This document shows, piece after piece, positions 1-11,381 of a DNA stretch of 32,430 bases. The position numbers and the translations under genes were made by a program. The notes under the pieces were generated by a model. That model saw nothing but the letters and a program-made list of their open reading frames with translations, had not been told where the DNA came from and searched no databases. Origin of the DNA: Mesotaenium endlicherianum (Eukaryota > Streptophyta > Zygnematophyceae > Zygnematales > Mesotaeniaceae); assembly GCA_009602735.1 (NCBI GenBank), contig WELA01002449.1, forward strand, positions 1-32,430, given 5' to 3'. The stretch's first letter is position 1, and each line of letters begins with the position of its first letter.

Positions 1-176
1 CTGATTTGCATCATTGATGCTAGTTTACTCTCATTTGACTGACGAGTATTATTCACTGCTAGTGCGTTGTCCTTTTGTCGTTTAAACAGTTAACGGAAAG
101 TACCATAAAGCTTACTTGCTGATATATAGATCTTTATTAATTGTTAATCGCCTATTTGGTAAGTCGATTCATTTCA
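1..176 (+). repeat. 3' part of the 5' LTR of element A
   Basis: It matches the last ~176 bases of the other LTRs of this family (4331-4503, 15165-15338, 23236-23413), including the GATATA-AGATCT stretch and the terminal GATTCATTTCA. The start of this LTR lies left of the window. Confidence 0.92.
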
Positions 177-177
177 G

Positions 178-2040
178 TCACATACTTTTATCCACAAGGA
201 CTTAGTTAAGCGGCTAAGGCTGCCTACTGTCACCCAAGGGAATAGAAAAATATTCCTTGGAGATGCCTCAAGTATCCCGAGAGGAATTATAACCAAGCCT
301 ATTGAGGTCCAGTTAGATTCTGGCATTGCAATTCTAACTGAAGCGCTTACATTTGAGGTACTCAACACTGGCTTTTATGATCTCGTGCTAGGCAGGTCCT
401 GGCTTAATAGACATCAAGCTGAAGTGTGTTGGAGCAGAGGTACAGTTAAAGTGAGAGGAGCCAGTGATGGGCAGACTGACTTGGCACCCAGCAGTGCTCT
501 TCCTCTTGTCCTGTGTGGATAGCAAATGAAGGAAAAGAGGAGGCTTCCAGAAGGATGCAAGTTGCTGAATGCAATGGAGTTCGTCAAAAGCTGGAACCAG
601 AAGGAAGACAGAATGTTCTGTCTGCTGCTAAGAGAGGTACCTCCTCAACCTGAAGAAGTGGTGGAGAAAAAGGTAAGCTCTCCGGAGCACCCTACTGCTG
701 CGAAAATTGTTGCTCAGTACACGGGTGTATTTAATATGCCTCCAGGATTACCCCCTAAGCGGGAAGTAGATCATAGGATTGATTTATTACCTGGTAGTCA
801 GCCACCCTGGCAACGCACTTATGGCTTGTCTTATGTGGAGAGCGAGGAGTTGAAAACATAGATTGCAGAGCTTGAGGAGAATGGTTATATTTCTCCCAGT
901 AAATCACCTTACGGCGCACCCATCCTATTTGTTATGAAAAAGGATGGCAGTATGCGGATGTGTGTGGATTACAGAGCTCTGAACAGATTTACGGTAAAGA
1001 ACAAGTATGCCTTACCCAGAATCGAGGACTTGCTTGAGACCCTGTCTTGTGCTAAGGTATTAAGTATGATAGATCTCAAGAGTGGTTTTCATCAAATCAG
1101 AATTGCTGAGGGGGATGAACACAAGACTGCTTTCCGCACACGTTATGGACACTATGAGTTCAACGTGATGCCATTTGGACTGACTAATGCTCCTACTACC
1201 TTCATGGGTGCTATGAATGACATTTTCAAAACTTATTTGGATAAGTTTGTGCAAGTTTTCCTGGATGATGTTTTAATTTTCTCTAAAGATGAAGCTCAGC
1301 ACATTGAACACTTAAAGACTGTCCTGGACACTCTGAGGAAAAATCACTTATATGCGAAAATGAGCAAGTGTGATTTCTTCAAGGAAAGTATTGAATTCTT
1401 CGGCCACGTTGTCAGTAAAGAGGGCATTAGTGGGGATCCTAAGAAAGTCGAGACCATAAGGGACTGACCAGTACCACAGTCTGTCTCTGAAGTTAGATCC
1501 TTCCTCGGGTTGGCTAACTACTATAGGAGATTTATTGAGAATTATTCCACAAAGGCCAGTAAACTGACTGACCTTACTAAGAAAGACATAGGGTGTGTGT
1601 GGGGGAAAGAGCAGCAGGCTGCCTTCCAAACCCTTAAAGAGGCCCTTTGTTCTGCCCCAGTGCTAGCTGTGTATGACCCCAGCAAACCCGTGCAGGTGGT
1701 CACTGATGCCTCTGACTTTGCCATGGGTGCTATTTTGTTGCAGCCTGCTGACAAGACCACAAAGGATGGTAAGGTACGGCAGGAGTGGCACCCAGTGTTG
1801 TACGAGTCTATGAAATTTAATCCAGCAGAGATTAATTACTCAGTGCATGATAAGCAGCTGCTAGCTATCATTCATGTGCTCAAACAGTGGAGAGCATACT
1901 TACATGGTAAAGCCTTTAAGGTGATTACAGATCATCTAGCTCTGACCCACTTTCAGAAGAAGTCCAAGCTGTCGAGGAGGGAGAACCGCTGGAGCCAGAT
2001 GCTGGAGCAGTTCCAAGTCCAGATCGACTACAAACCAGGG
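178..2040 (+). pseudogene. pol remnant of element A (late protease, RT, RNase H)
   Basis: One reading frame runs from just after the protease catalytic site through RT ([24 protein letters not shown]) to the RNase H core ([10 protein letters not shown]) and the DYKPGK motif. It is nearly the same as pol of element C, but nonsense codons interrupt it at 522 (TGG to TAG), 859 (CAG to TAG) and 1465 (TGG to TGA). All three are C:G to T:A transitions. The protease Asp is missing because the deletion joins the LTR-adjacent GT to the GTCACATAC that follows the active site in C. Integrase and chromodomain are absent: the frame passes directly into an ORF3 sequence at 2041. It cannot encode a working polyprotein. 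Confidence 0.92.
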
Positions 2041-2043
2041 AAG

Positions 2044-3697
2044 ATGACTCAAAAGTCGGAACTCAAGAGGAAGAGAAGGGCGGAAGAGGCACATGCAGAA
2101 TACTTGCAATTCCGTGGAGACATCGAATCATCCTCCATCTCCGCTCGGGAATCACAACGACTCCAACAACAGCGGGAGGCACAGACGAAGAAGGAGGAGG
2201 AGGAACAGGTCAGACTGAGGCAGGAAGAAATGGACAGAAAAGCTGCAGAGGAGGCCAAGAAAGCAGAGGAGGAGAGGCAAGCTGAGGAGAGGCGGAAGCA
2301 GCAGGCTGAAGAAGAAGAACAGAGGAGAATCAGCAGCTACCGCTACACAATGCTGGGCAAGGGCTTTGATCTACTGGAGGAGGCCTTCAAGTATGCCCAG
2401 AGAAGTCGCAGTGAGTCGCAGAAGGAAATCCTCCAGAGGGAAGGGGAGACATCCGAAAACTTTGACAAGTATATAGAGGTCAGCACGGGGCTCCTCTTCT
2501 ACCACGATTACGCCAGGATGGTAGGATATACGGTCAGAGAGGCGAAAGCAATGGCCCAGGTGAACGCAGCAGGGGCTGTCTTGATTCCTGGTATCTGGGG
2601 GGAAGATAGGGTCATCAGGATGCTCCCCATGGATGCGGACAGCTTTAAGGACTCAACACCCCATAACAGGTTCAATGTATAATGAGGTGGAGAGAAGGAG
2701 CTGGGAATTCTTGGCCAGGGAAACCAGTCAGCTAGACTTTGCAGGGCACTGGTACCCTCGTACTCTTAAAAGGACAGACCCTGCCTTCTTCCAAAAGCCC
2801 ACTAATTGGCGGTGGATGACCATCAACATGAGGGACCAGCAGAATGACAGGGCGACGGATGAGGATTTCCTGACAGACCTAAAGGGGAACATAGTATTGC
2901 CCCCTCATATTGCGGCTTGGGACCCAAGATTGGATGGAGTCAGAGACTGCATGAGCCATGAGATGCAGGGGGACAGAAGCAGGGCCCGAGAGTCATTCTC
3001 AAAAGGGAAGCACGCTTATGCCAAATGGGCAAGCAAGCAGGGGGAAAAGGACCTCTATGCGGTCCGGACTCAGCAGCCCCCACCAGCACCCAAAAGGGGA
3101 AGGTCAGTAGGATATTCTTTTTCTCGGGAAGAGCTGGAGCAGCTGACAGAAGAGACCCCAGAAGTCTCAAAGGAACCCGGGGACGGAGAGGAGGAGGAGT
3201 CAGATGAAGACCAGGAGGAAGGCGAGGAGGAGGACACTAGCCCCGCCGTGATCCTGACACCTGCCACATCCCCTGTAAGGGAGAAGACGGGGTTGGCCCT
3301 GTAGCAACTCGCTGAAGAGGAGGATATCACTTGGCTGGGAACTGCCAGAGGACAGAGCCCATCTGCAGGCACGGAGACCTAGTCGGACAGGGCAGACAGA
3401 ATGGCTGCTCGGGAGATAGCCAGAGGCCTGCCAGCATCTTCCTTGCAGAGAGGGCATGTACCCTTGGCTCATGTCATGCAACATCCTTCTGGGATGCTGG
3501 TATACGTACCTATCAGTTTGAGGGCTGCCTAGGAGAAGGCTGCCTCCCTTCAGTTTCATACTGTGCAAGAGGAAACAGCCAAGTTACTGCGCTCTCCGCG
3601 GGGCCCCTACGCAGATCCCCCAGGCTTCAGGAGACCCCAAGACAGGAGAAGGTCTGGCTCCCCTGAGTATAGGGCCTCAGGGACATCTCCCTCCTAA
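2044..3697 (+). pseudogene. ORF3 remnant of element A, fused in frame to RNase H
   Basis: This is the same ORF3 type as in element E (8163-9827) and a diverged relative of ORF3 in C (20904-22580). It starts with [10 protein letters not shown] and a Glu/Lys/Arg-rich coiled coil, then [64 protein letters not shown] and an acidic tract. The first part is in frame with the upstream RNase H, giving an open fusion from 1510 to 2682. A 5-base deletion near 2676 (GGCCA is present in E) shifts the frame. Further TAG codons lie at 3302, 3380 and 3530, and the expected stop is the TAA at 3695. In E the ATG is preceded by GAGCAGG, and here by the RNase H codons, so the fusion point is a recombination or deletion joint. 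Confidence 0.85.
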
Positions 3698-3746
3698 TGG
3701 CAGTAGGCTGGGGACGGAAGGGACAGCACGCTGTTATTAGTGTTAG

Positions 3747-3782
3747 TGTTGTCGAGGCGACAACATGATAAGTTGGAGGGAT
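3747..3782 (+). promoter_or_regulatory. Conserved hairpin plus polypurine tract, element A
   Basis: TGTTGTCGAGGCGACAACA (3747-3765) is a perfect 8-bp stem with an AGG loop. It is followed within a few bases by TAAGTTGGAGGGA, the plus-strand primer site directly before the 3' LTR. The same arrangement occurs in E and C. Confidence 0.8.
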
Positions 3783-4503
3783 TGTAATGAATCAGTATAT
3801 TGGTTGACATAATATTCATTTAAATAATATAGTGAAATAAGTTCAGCCTGCTGAACTCTACTTAATGATCAGTCTGCTGGACTTTATATTTAATATCAGT
3901 TTAATGACTCAGCCGGAAGCAGCAGGCTGATGTCAGCTTAAGTCAGCTTGCTGACACATTCTTTGACAGCCAGCTGACTTCCGTACTCGATAGCAGCAAA
4001 TTGCCTCAATATGCATCTAAGTGTGGTATGCTAGATGAATGGCCAGATGACATCCCTATGATGGATGTCGATTCGGGATGATGGGAGATGGTGGTGGATT
4101 TGGTTAACCGAGGTCCTACTAACGTGGTTAACTCCTGGGTAGGCGGTGCCATCGCACTGGCCGTTGAACAGTAAACTCATTCCATGTACATATGCTAGGC
4201 ATTGCTCTCGAGTTCGGCATTCGGAAACGAGGCCAACTCTCTTGTACAGCTTACTGAGAGAGATCTGAATCCAAGGCGAGAAGCCATTGATACGCACTGT
4301 CTTCTAACCTTGCTTATGTATGAGTTTACTGATTTGCATTATTGATGCTAGTTTACTCGCATTTGACTTACGAGTATTATTCACTGCTAGTGTGTTGTTC
4401 TTTGCCGTTTAACCAGTTAACGAAAAATACCATAAAGATTACTTGCTGATATAAAGATCTTCATTAATTGTTAATCGCCTATTTGGTAAGTCGATTCATT
4501 TCA
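3783..4503 (+). repeat. 3' LTR of element A
   Basis: The LTR is 721 bp, from TGTAATGAATCAGTATATT to GATTCATTTCA (TG...CA ends). It is preceded by a polypurine tract and followed by unrelated sequence (B pol). It shares the whole internal layout with the LTRs at 9947, 14593 and 22694. Confidence 0.93.
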
Positions 4504-6178
4504 ACCGGGGATGTGGTCAATCTTCGCTTTAACTCTTGAAATGCCTCTTCCTCTTTCTCGGTCCATGTATAAAGCCTGTTCTTCTTGAGTAGATCTGTTA
4601 GGGGGGCTGCTATGTGCGAGATGATTTGGATGAATCTTCTATACCAATTGGCAAATCTCAAGAATGACTGGAGTTCTTTCTTGGTCGTGGGGGTTGGCCA
4701 TTCCTCCACCACCGTGGTCTTCTTGGGGTCCATCTTGATGCCATCAGCAGTCACGTGGAGACCTAGGAAGTCCACTTCTTGTTTGGCAAACTCGCACTTT
4801 GACTCCTTTGCAAATAGCTTGTTTTGCTTTAATACTTCAAGGACTTCTTTCAAGTGTCTCGCATGCTCTTCAAGGATCTTGCTGTAGATAAGGATGTCAT
4901 CAATGAATACCACCACAAATCTGTCCAACATAGGCTAAAATGTGGTGTTCATCATAGTCATGAAAGTTGCTGGCGCATTGGTGAGTCCAAATGGCAGGAC
5001 CATGAACTCAAAATGTCCATATCTTGTCCTGAATGCCGTCTTCTCTATGTCCGGTTCTGCGATGGGAATCTGGTGGTAGCCGCTTCTCAAGTCCACCTTT
5101 GTGAAGTACTTGGCTCCAACCAACCGGTCCATGAGCGCATCTATGCGCGGCAGCGGGTACCGATTCTTGATGGTGATCTTGTTGAGGGCGCGATAGCCAC
5201 ACACATCCTCAAGGTACCATCTTTCTTCTTGACAAATAGCACCGGGGCTCCAAATGGCGACTTGCTAGGTCCAATGAAGCCATGCTCCAGTAGCTCCTTG
5301 ATTTGCTTCTTGACTTTGTCTAGCTCCGTGTATGACATTTTGAACGTAGGCCGAGAGATGGGCTTGCTTCCGGGCTCCAACTCTATCTTGTGGTCTACGA
5401 ATCTTTTGGGGGGTAGGCCCTTGGGCAATTCCGGGGAGAACACTTCTTTGTAGTCCTCTAAGACTTCTTGTATCTCCTTGGGAACTGAGCTGCCTTCTTG
5501 ACTCTCAATGTCTTTCTTGATGTCTTTTGGCGTGATCAAGGCCAAAAGAAGCTCGTGTCCCTTCCTCACAAGTCTCTTGAGTTGGAGGGCGGACAATAGT
5601 ATCTCGTGTGCCGGCTTCTCGATGTCTTGGGTCTGGATATTCTGGATTGCGCGCGAAATACAGATTCTTGAAGTGATGTCATTCTTGATCTTGATAGTAC
5701 CGGTCCTCCAATCAACTTGGGGGTTGTGCTTGGTCAACCAAGGCGTCCCTAGGATGACGTCGTACTTGCCCAATTGCATGGGGGAGAACACTACTCTATC
5801 CTTGAAGGACTTGATAGAGAGTGCCAAGGGGTACGTCTTCTTGGAAGGGGTAGTATAGGAGAATCCATCGGGCATCATAATCTCCTCGTTGTGGTCAAGA
5901 GTTCGCATAGTAATACCGTGCTTGGTGGCAAAATTTGCAGCAATGAAGTTGCCTTGAGCTCCGCTATCCACCAAGATGTGGACCTTCTCTCCTCCAAGGT
6001 AACCTCTCAAACTCATTGGGGCTGGAACGTCGTCTTCAACGGGGGCTTCCACCTCACTTGGCTTGTTGTCTTCTCGTGAAGTGGGTCTTGAGGTGGTAGG
6101 CTCCTGGCCTACCGGCGCTGTCCGTTGTTTGACAACTTTTTGGGGCATGAAAGTGCACGATGGCCCTTTTCCTTGCAA
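4504..6178 (-). pseudogene. pol remnant of element B (protease and RT)
   Basis: The minus strand encodes an aspartic protease with an intact VDSGAQGNFI catalytic motif, then RT with [52 protein letters not shown] and FIDDILIYSK, and the thumb/connection (YRRFI). A frame break of a few bases occurs in the RT near 5200, where the expected Val-Asp-Tyr is garbled, and a nonsense codon at about 4932 precedes MLDRFVVVFIDD. The frame then ends at the junction with A. No RNase H or integrase remains on this side. The TTG near 6178 is only the first triplet of an open stretch; how gag and pol were joined cannot be told from this damaged copy. Confidence 0.87.
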
Positions 6179-7407
6179 TAAAAGTATAGTCCAGCCGTCA
6201 TGAGAGCTTCTTTTTCAGCCGGAGAGAGTCTTGCTTTCNAGAGAGTCTTTCTTTCACTCCTTGCTGGTTTCTTGCATCATAAGTGTCATTGGAGGGTCTT
6301 CCACTCTTCCGAGCACCCGCGGGGTCCCTTTTAATAACTCTGATTTCCATGGGTGTGGGTCCTGATTCGGATGTGGAAGGGGCTGCGTACACCCGCGTCG
6401 CCGGAACCCGTGAAGATGAAGGCACGGAGTGCTTGAAATCCAAGGTATCCACCTTTTGGGCCACTTCAATGATCTTTGAGAAGTCCGTCAAGTCGCGTAA
6501 CTCCACTTCCTTTGCCACCTTGGGTTTGAGGCCAAAGATGTAACGGTCAATCTTCTCCTCGAGAGACATGTTGGGGATCTCAAGAGTGAGGGCGTAAACT
6601 TTGGATGTATACTCTTGAACGGACGTCGTTTGCTTGAGATGGTGGAGCTTTCCTCGGGCAATCTTCTCCGCATTGATGGGCATGAATTGCTTCTTGAGGG
6701 CCTCACGAAAATCTGCCCATCTTGCATATGATGGTGGGGGCTCTTGGCCGAGCATGGGGGTGGGCCATAGCTTGATGTATAGCCGCTTGATAGTTACGCC
6801 ACCATGATGTTGCTGCTCCTCTAAGTAAGGTAACGGCAAAGGGAACGTAGTCCTCCTCGGGTACTTCAAGGAACGCGAGGTACGTCTCCACTTGGTAGAG
6901 CCATAAATTCAGGTTGGCACCTTTCCCGGGGTTGAAAGTGTCGGGTTTGACGGGCTTGATGAGTTTCCTTGCTCTCGTTGGCTCTTGTGGAGGCGCTTGA
7001 GCCGGGGCTGGATTTTGAGCATTGCTCGCAATAGGGGCAACCATGGCAGCCATAGCTTCTCTTGACGCTTGCACGGTTGCTTCATAGGTGGCCAAGCCCA
7101 CTTGGTTGTGGACGGTCATTAGGAAGGCTGCCCACTCATTTGCGGGAACTCCTTGTGGTGGGGTCAACTTTGCTATAGCGGCTGCCACGGGATTTGACGG
7201 TGCTCCTCCTTGTGGTGCTTCTTGTTGTTGCAGATTTCCTTGAGTAGGCTCTCCCATCGGCGCTGGAGGAGGGTGTGCTCCTCCTTGTGGTGCTTCTTGT
7301 TGTTGCAGATTTTCTTGAGTGGGCTCTCCCATCGGCGCTGAAGGAGGGTGTCTTGGAGAGGAAGGGCTTCCTTCGAAAGCTTGCTGTTGGTCTTGAGAAC
7401 CGGCCAT
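6109..7407 (-). pseudogene. gag remnant of element B
   Basis: The ATG at 7407 lies 25 bases inside the primer site. The N-terminus is Gln/Pro-rich and holds two copies of a ~22-residue repeat (PMGEPTQ...LQQQEAPQGGA). The Ty3-type gag domain follows (LNLWLYQVETYL, GAATSWWRNYQ, WADFREALKKQFMP, LHHLKQTTSVQEYTSKVYAL). An indel around 6700-6800 splits the frame, and a second frame change lies near 6239, where the sequence has an N. The zinc knuckle (YFYCKEKGHRALSC, about 6140-6185) has Tyr in place of the first Cys. The product would have been the capsid/nucleocapsid precursor; this copy is broken. Confidence 0.83.
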
Positions 7408-7431
7408 CTTCTTGTGCTACCAAAGTGCCTA

Positions 7432-7443
7432 GCTCCGATACTA
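7432..7443 (-). other. Primer binding site of element B
   Basis: TAGTATCGGAGC on the minus strand lies one base from the LTR end. It differs by one base from the TGGTATCGGAGC of elements C and F, and resembles plant tRNA-iMet primer sites. Confidence 0.75.
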
Positions 7444-7444
7444 C

Positions 7445-7946
7445 TGTAGTGAAACAGACAGATAAAGTACTTAGTAAAATAGTATACTTTATCTATTTAA
7501 GACAAGGATCTTTGAACACAAGTGGTAGCTTCTTGAAAGAGAGATGACTTCTTGAAAGTTAATATATTTCTGGATTTTGGCTAGTACAAGAGTGATTCTG
7601 GAATGTCTTTCTCTGTTCTAGCTCTTCTTTATATACTTGCTACATAAGTAATTTCTAGGAAGGTGTATGTTGATGTGTTGGCACCCAACACATCCCAAAA
7701 CTTGCCACCTCTTTCTAGAATAATGTACACATGTCCTTTTGACCTAAAAATGGCACATTTGACTTTTGCCACATGGAGTTCTTCTAGGTCCTTCCTCTAA
7801 CTTCGAAAATGCCTTGGAAGGTTCAAAGGACATGAACCAAGTTACTAGAGTACCTATTCACACTTGAATCCACACAATACTACTCCAAATATATTTGAAA
7901 ACATCATATATATGCAAACTAATATATAATAACTCAAATCACTACA
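7445..7946 (-). repeat. 5' LTR of element B
   Basis: The LTR is 502 bp. In plus orientation it reads TGTAGTGAAACAG...AATCACTACA, with 8-bp inverted ends TGTAGTGA/TCACTACA. It matches 23685-24187 (same orientation) and 24264-24764 (opposite orientation). Confidence 0.9.
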
Positions 7947-8162
7947 CTCGGGATCAGCCAGAAAATTTCTGATCACCATATTACACACTCAAGCTGCGCT
8001 CACACTCACTTTCTCTCTAACTCAATTCACCCTTATATTCACTCACACCAGGTATTTCACACTAGGAGCCCCTCCCCCTATCGCATTTTTCTTCATCAAG
8101 GGCACTCGATGGCGGCAACATATCATGACTTCACTAACTGCATTGTGTTATGATTGAGCAGG
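7947..8162 (+). other. Noncoding leader before ORF3 of element E
   Basis: There is no ORF. The last ~30 bases (ACTAACTGCATT...GAGCAGG) align with the equivalent bases of C (20874-20903, ACTAACTTGTGC...GTGCAGG), each ending in an AG that directly precedes G-ATG. This is compatible with a 3' splice site just before the ORF3 start codon. Confidence 0.5.
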
Positions 8163-9827
8163 ATGACTCAAAAGTCGGAACTTAAGAGGAAGAGAAGAGC
8201 GGAAGAGGCACATGCAGAATACTTGCAATACCGTGGCGACATCGAATCATCCTCCATCTCCGCTCGGGAATCACAACGTCTCCAACAACAGCGGGAGGCA
8301 CTGAAGAAAAAGGAGGAGGAGGAACAGGCCAGACTGAGGCAGGAAGAAATGGACATAAAAGCTGCAGAGGAGGCCAAGAAAGCAGAGGAGGAGAGGCAAG
8401 CCGAGGAGAGGTGGAAGCAGCAGGCTGAAGAAGAGCAGAGGAGGATCAGCAGCTACCGCTACACAGTGCTGGGAAAGGGCTTTGATCTATTGGAGGAGGC
8501 CTTCAAGTATGCTCAGAGAAGTTGCAGTGAGTCACGGAAGGACATCCTACAGAGGGAAGGGGAGACATCCGAAAACTTTGACAAGTATATAGAGGTCAGC
8601 ACAGGGCTCCTCCTCTACCACAATTACGCCAGGATGGTAGGATATACGGTCAGAGAGGCCAAGGCAATGGCCCAGGTGAACGAAGCAGGGGCTGTATCAA
8701 TTTCGGGTATCTGGGGGAAAGAGAGGGTCATCAGGATGATCCCCATGGACGCGGACAACTTTAAGGACTCTACATCCCATAACAGGTTCAAGGCCATGTA
8801 TAATGAGGTGGAGAGAAGGAGCTGGGAATTCTTGGCCAGGGAAACCAATCAGCTGGACTTTGCAGGGCATTGGTACCCTTGTACTCTGAAAAGGACAGAC
8901 CTTGCCTTCTTCTAGAAGCCCACCGATTGGCGGTGGATGACCATCAACATGAGGGACCAGCAGAATGACAAGGCGACGGATGAGAATTTCCTAACAGACC
9001 TAAAGGGGAACATAGCATTGCCCCCTCACATTGCGGCTTGGAACCCAAGATTGGATGGAGTAAGAGACTACATGAGCCAAAAAATGCAAGAGGACAGGAG
9101 CAGGGCCTGAGAGTCATTCTCTAAAGGGAAGCTTGCTTATGCCAAATGGGCAAGCAAGCAGGGGGAAAAGGACCTAGATACGGTCCGGACTCAGCAGTCC
9201 CCACCAGCACCCAAAAGGGGAAGGTCAGTGGGATATTCTTTTTCTCGGGAAGAGCTGGAGCAGTTGACAGAGGAGACCCCAGCAGTCTCAAAGGAACCAG
9301 GGGACGGAGAGGAGGAGGGGTCAGAGGAAGAAGAGGAGGAAGGCGAGGAGGAGGACACTAGCCCTGCCGTGATCCTGACATCTGCCACATCCCCTGTAAG
9401 GGAGAAGACTGGGTTGGCCCTGCAGCAGCTCGCTGAAGAGGAAGATATCACTTGGCTGGGAATTGCCAGAGGACAGAGCCCATCCCCAGGCACGGAGACT
9501 CAGTCAGACAGGGCAGACAGGAGGGCTGCTAGAGAAATAGCTAGAGGCCTGCCGGCATCTCCCTCGCAGAGAGGGCATGTACCCTTAGCTCATGTCATGC
9601 ACTATCCTTCTGGGATGCCGGTATATGTACCAGTCAGTTTGAGGGCTGCCCAGGAGAAGGCTGCCTCCATTCAGTTTCAGACCGTGCAGGAGGAAAGATC
9701 ACAGTTACTGCGTTCTCCGCAGGGTCCCTACACGGAGCCCCCCTCTCTGACAGGCTTCAGAAGACCCCAAGACAGGAGGAGGTCTGACTCCCCTGACCAT
9801 AGGGCTCCAGGGGCATCTCCCACCTAA
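8163..9827 (+). pseudogene. ORF3 of element E, two nonsense codons
   Basis: A single frame of about 554 codons starts with [10 protein letters not shown]. It has a long Glu/Lys/Arg coiled coil (about residues 5-95), [76 protein letters not shown], an acidic tract, GHVPLAHVMHYPSGMPVYV and a basic Arg/Ser/Pro tail. Stops at 8913 (CAG to TAG) and 9108 (CGA to TGA) interrupt it, but there is no frameshift. It is close to the ORF3 of A and only moderately similar to that of C; the same blocks remain recognisable in all three. The function is unknown, and I see no signal peptide, membrane segment or known enzyme motif. Confidence 0.85.
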
Positions 9828-9910
9828 GGGCAGAGGGCCAAGGGCACAGCACGCCGTATGTGAGAGGGATCAGTTATTTCAGTTGGGGAAACCCACGTCC
9901 CCTGTGTCAG

Positions 9911-9946
9911 TGTTGTCGAGGCGACAACATGTTAAGTTGGAGGAAT
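9911..9946 (+). promoter_or_regulatory. Conserved hairpin plus polypurine tract, element E
   Basis: TGTTGTCGAGGCGACAACA (9911-9929) is identical to the copies in A and C. TTAAGTTGGAGGAA follows and abuts the LTR at 9947. Confidence 0.8.
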
Positions 9947-10655
9947 TGTAATGAATCAGTATATTGGCTGATATAATATAACAATTAAATATGTTCAGCC
10001 TGCTAAACTCTAGTTAATAATCAATCTGCTGGACTTTATGTTTATTATCAGTCTAATGACTCAGCCGGAAGCAGCAGGTTGAAGTCAAGCCTAAGTTAGC
10101 TCGCTGACACATTCCTTGACAGCCAGCTGACTTCCGTACTCGGTCGCAGCGAACTGCCTAGATATGCATCTAAGTGAGATATGCTAGATGAATAGCCAGA
10201 TGACATCCCTAGGATGGATCGCGATTTGGGATGATGGGAGATGGCGGTGGATTTGGTTAATCGAGGTCCTGCCAGCGTGGTTAACTCCCGCGTAGGCGGT
10301 GCCATCGCACTTGCCGTTGAACAGGAAACTCATTCCATGTACATATGCTAGGTATTGCTCCCGAGTTCGGCATTTGGAAACGAGGCCAACTCTCTTGTAC
10401 AGCTTACTGAGAGAGATCTGAATCCAAGGCGAGAAGCCATTGATATGCACTGTCTTCTAACCTTGCTTATGTATGAGTTTACTGATTGCGTTACCGATGC
10501 TAGTTTACTTGCATTTGACTCGCGAAGTGTTGTCTACTGCTAGTGTGTTGTCCTTCGCTGTTTAATCGATTTACAGCAATACCATAAAGATTACTTGCTG
10601 ATATAAAGATCTTCATTAATTATTAATCGTATATTTGGTAAGTCGATTCATTTCA
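9947..10655 (+). repeat. 3' LTR of element E
   Basis: The LTR is 709 bp, TGTAATGAATCAGTATATT...GATTCATTTCA, of the same family as the LTRs of A and C but with more substitutions. Confidence 0.92.
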
Positions 10656-11368
10656 GATGCCATTGTTGCTAGCTGCCAATGCCGAAGCCTCTTCACATAG
10701 AAGTTGCAGCATGCTGAAGGTTGTGGACGACGTGGTGCACTTGGACCATGTCGAGGTTAACCTGTCGTCAATGCATACTTGGAAGCTTAACTTAGTAAAT
10801 CATGTGTGCACGCACTGTCTCAATTGCTCAATACTTGCAGCCATACCCAAGCTCCCTCATTCTAGCTACCACACATATAGTGAGAGAGGTACGTCTCTTG
10901 CAAAGCAACAAGCTTAAACTCAAAGGTATAGCACAACAGACTAACAAGTCCTCTAGCACCGCTGGAGTGCACACCCCTCTCTATACTAGCCGTGGATTGC
11001 ATATAACAACACACAACAACTATGATCAAGTGGGATAAATGAGTCATATCCAACTTGCTATGATGCAACTCCCTTGAGGCTGCCCTTGATGCTTGCAGAC
11101 ACCTCTTCCATCAAGCCTCCACTTTAGGCTTCTTGTTGCGTGGATCTGTACACAAGAGGCTAGGAAAGTCACGTTAGTATGCCGCATAGTACATTGAGCC
11201 TAGAGACACACTAGGTGAGCAAGTGGAAGGATCCTGGACAGGACGTGCAATGCCCTACATCATACACTTCCCAAGCTCCACCTAGACTCATCATACCACA
11301 CAAGTAAACCTCACACACTTACCTCATGAGTCAAAGAAGACGAGCACGGACATTCAAAAAAGGACTTA

Positions 11369-11380
11369 GCTCCGATACCA
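11369..11380 (-). other. Primer binding site of element F
   Basis: TGGTATCGGAGC on the minus strand, one base inside the LTR end, is identical in sequence and spacing to the site in C. Confidence 0.8.
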
Positions 11381-11381
11381 C

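Larger units (their letters stand above)
1..4503 (+). mobile_element. Element A: decayed, internally deleted Ty3/gypsy chromovirus
   Basis: The element runs from a partial 5' LTR (1-176) through a degraded pol and a degraded ORF3 to a full 3' LTR ending in TCATTTCA at 4503. Compared with the complete element C (14593-23413) it has lost the primer site, all of gag and the protease active site, as well as everything from the end of RNase H through integrase and chromodomain. The overlapping 3' parts of its two LTRs differ at roughly 15 of 176 positions by eye, so it is clearly older than C. It abuts the minus-strand element B at 4504 in the middle of B's RT, so A inserted into B. Its left target duplication lies outside the window; the right copy would be ACCGG (4504-4508). 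Confidence 0.9.
4504..7946 (-). mobile_element. Element B: 5' half of a minus-strand Ty3/gypsy element, cut by A
   Basis: Read on the minus strand this is a 5' LTR (7946-7445), a primer site (7443-7432), gag, protease and RT. It stops abruptly in the RT/RNase H connection at 4504, where the LTR of A begins. The rest of B must lie to the left of A, outside the window. The LTR is a second family (about 502 bp, ends TGTAGTGA and TCACTACA) shared with the solo LTR at 23685 and the 3' LTR of D at 24264. B interrupts element E: the sequence right of 7946 is the leader of E's ORF3. Confidence 0.88.
7947..10655 (+). mobile_element. Element E: 3' portion of an A/C-type chromovirus
   Basis: Only the segment from the leader of ORF3 to the 3' LTR is inside the window; the 5' part was separated by insertion of B (junction 7946/7947). 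The order is leader, ORF3, hairpin, polypurine tract, LTR, as in A and C. The element ends at 10655 and is followed by the internal region of the minus-strand element F, so E inserted into F. Confidence 0.85.

Noticed and set aside
4031-4297. 88-codon antisense ORF inside the LTRs as a gene
   Set aside because: It lies wholly within the LTR repeat and is shared because the LTRs are copies. There is no domain or start context; it is kept only as a conservation question in the findings.
7200-7340. Tandem repeat in B gag as a CRISPR or satellite array
   Set aside because: It is a two-copy in-frame peptide repeat of gag with no spacer pattern.
10657-11068. Short ORFs in the internal leader of F
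   Set aside because: They lack any retroelement motif and have overlapping frames of similar length; best read as noncoding leader.
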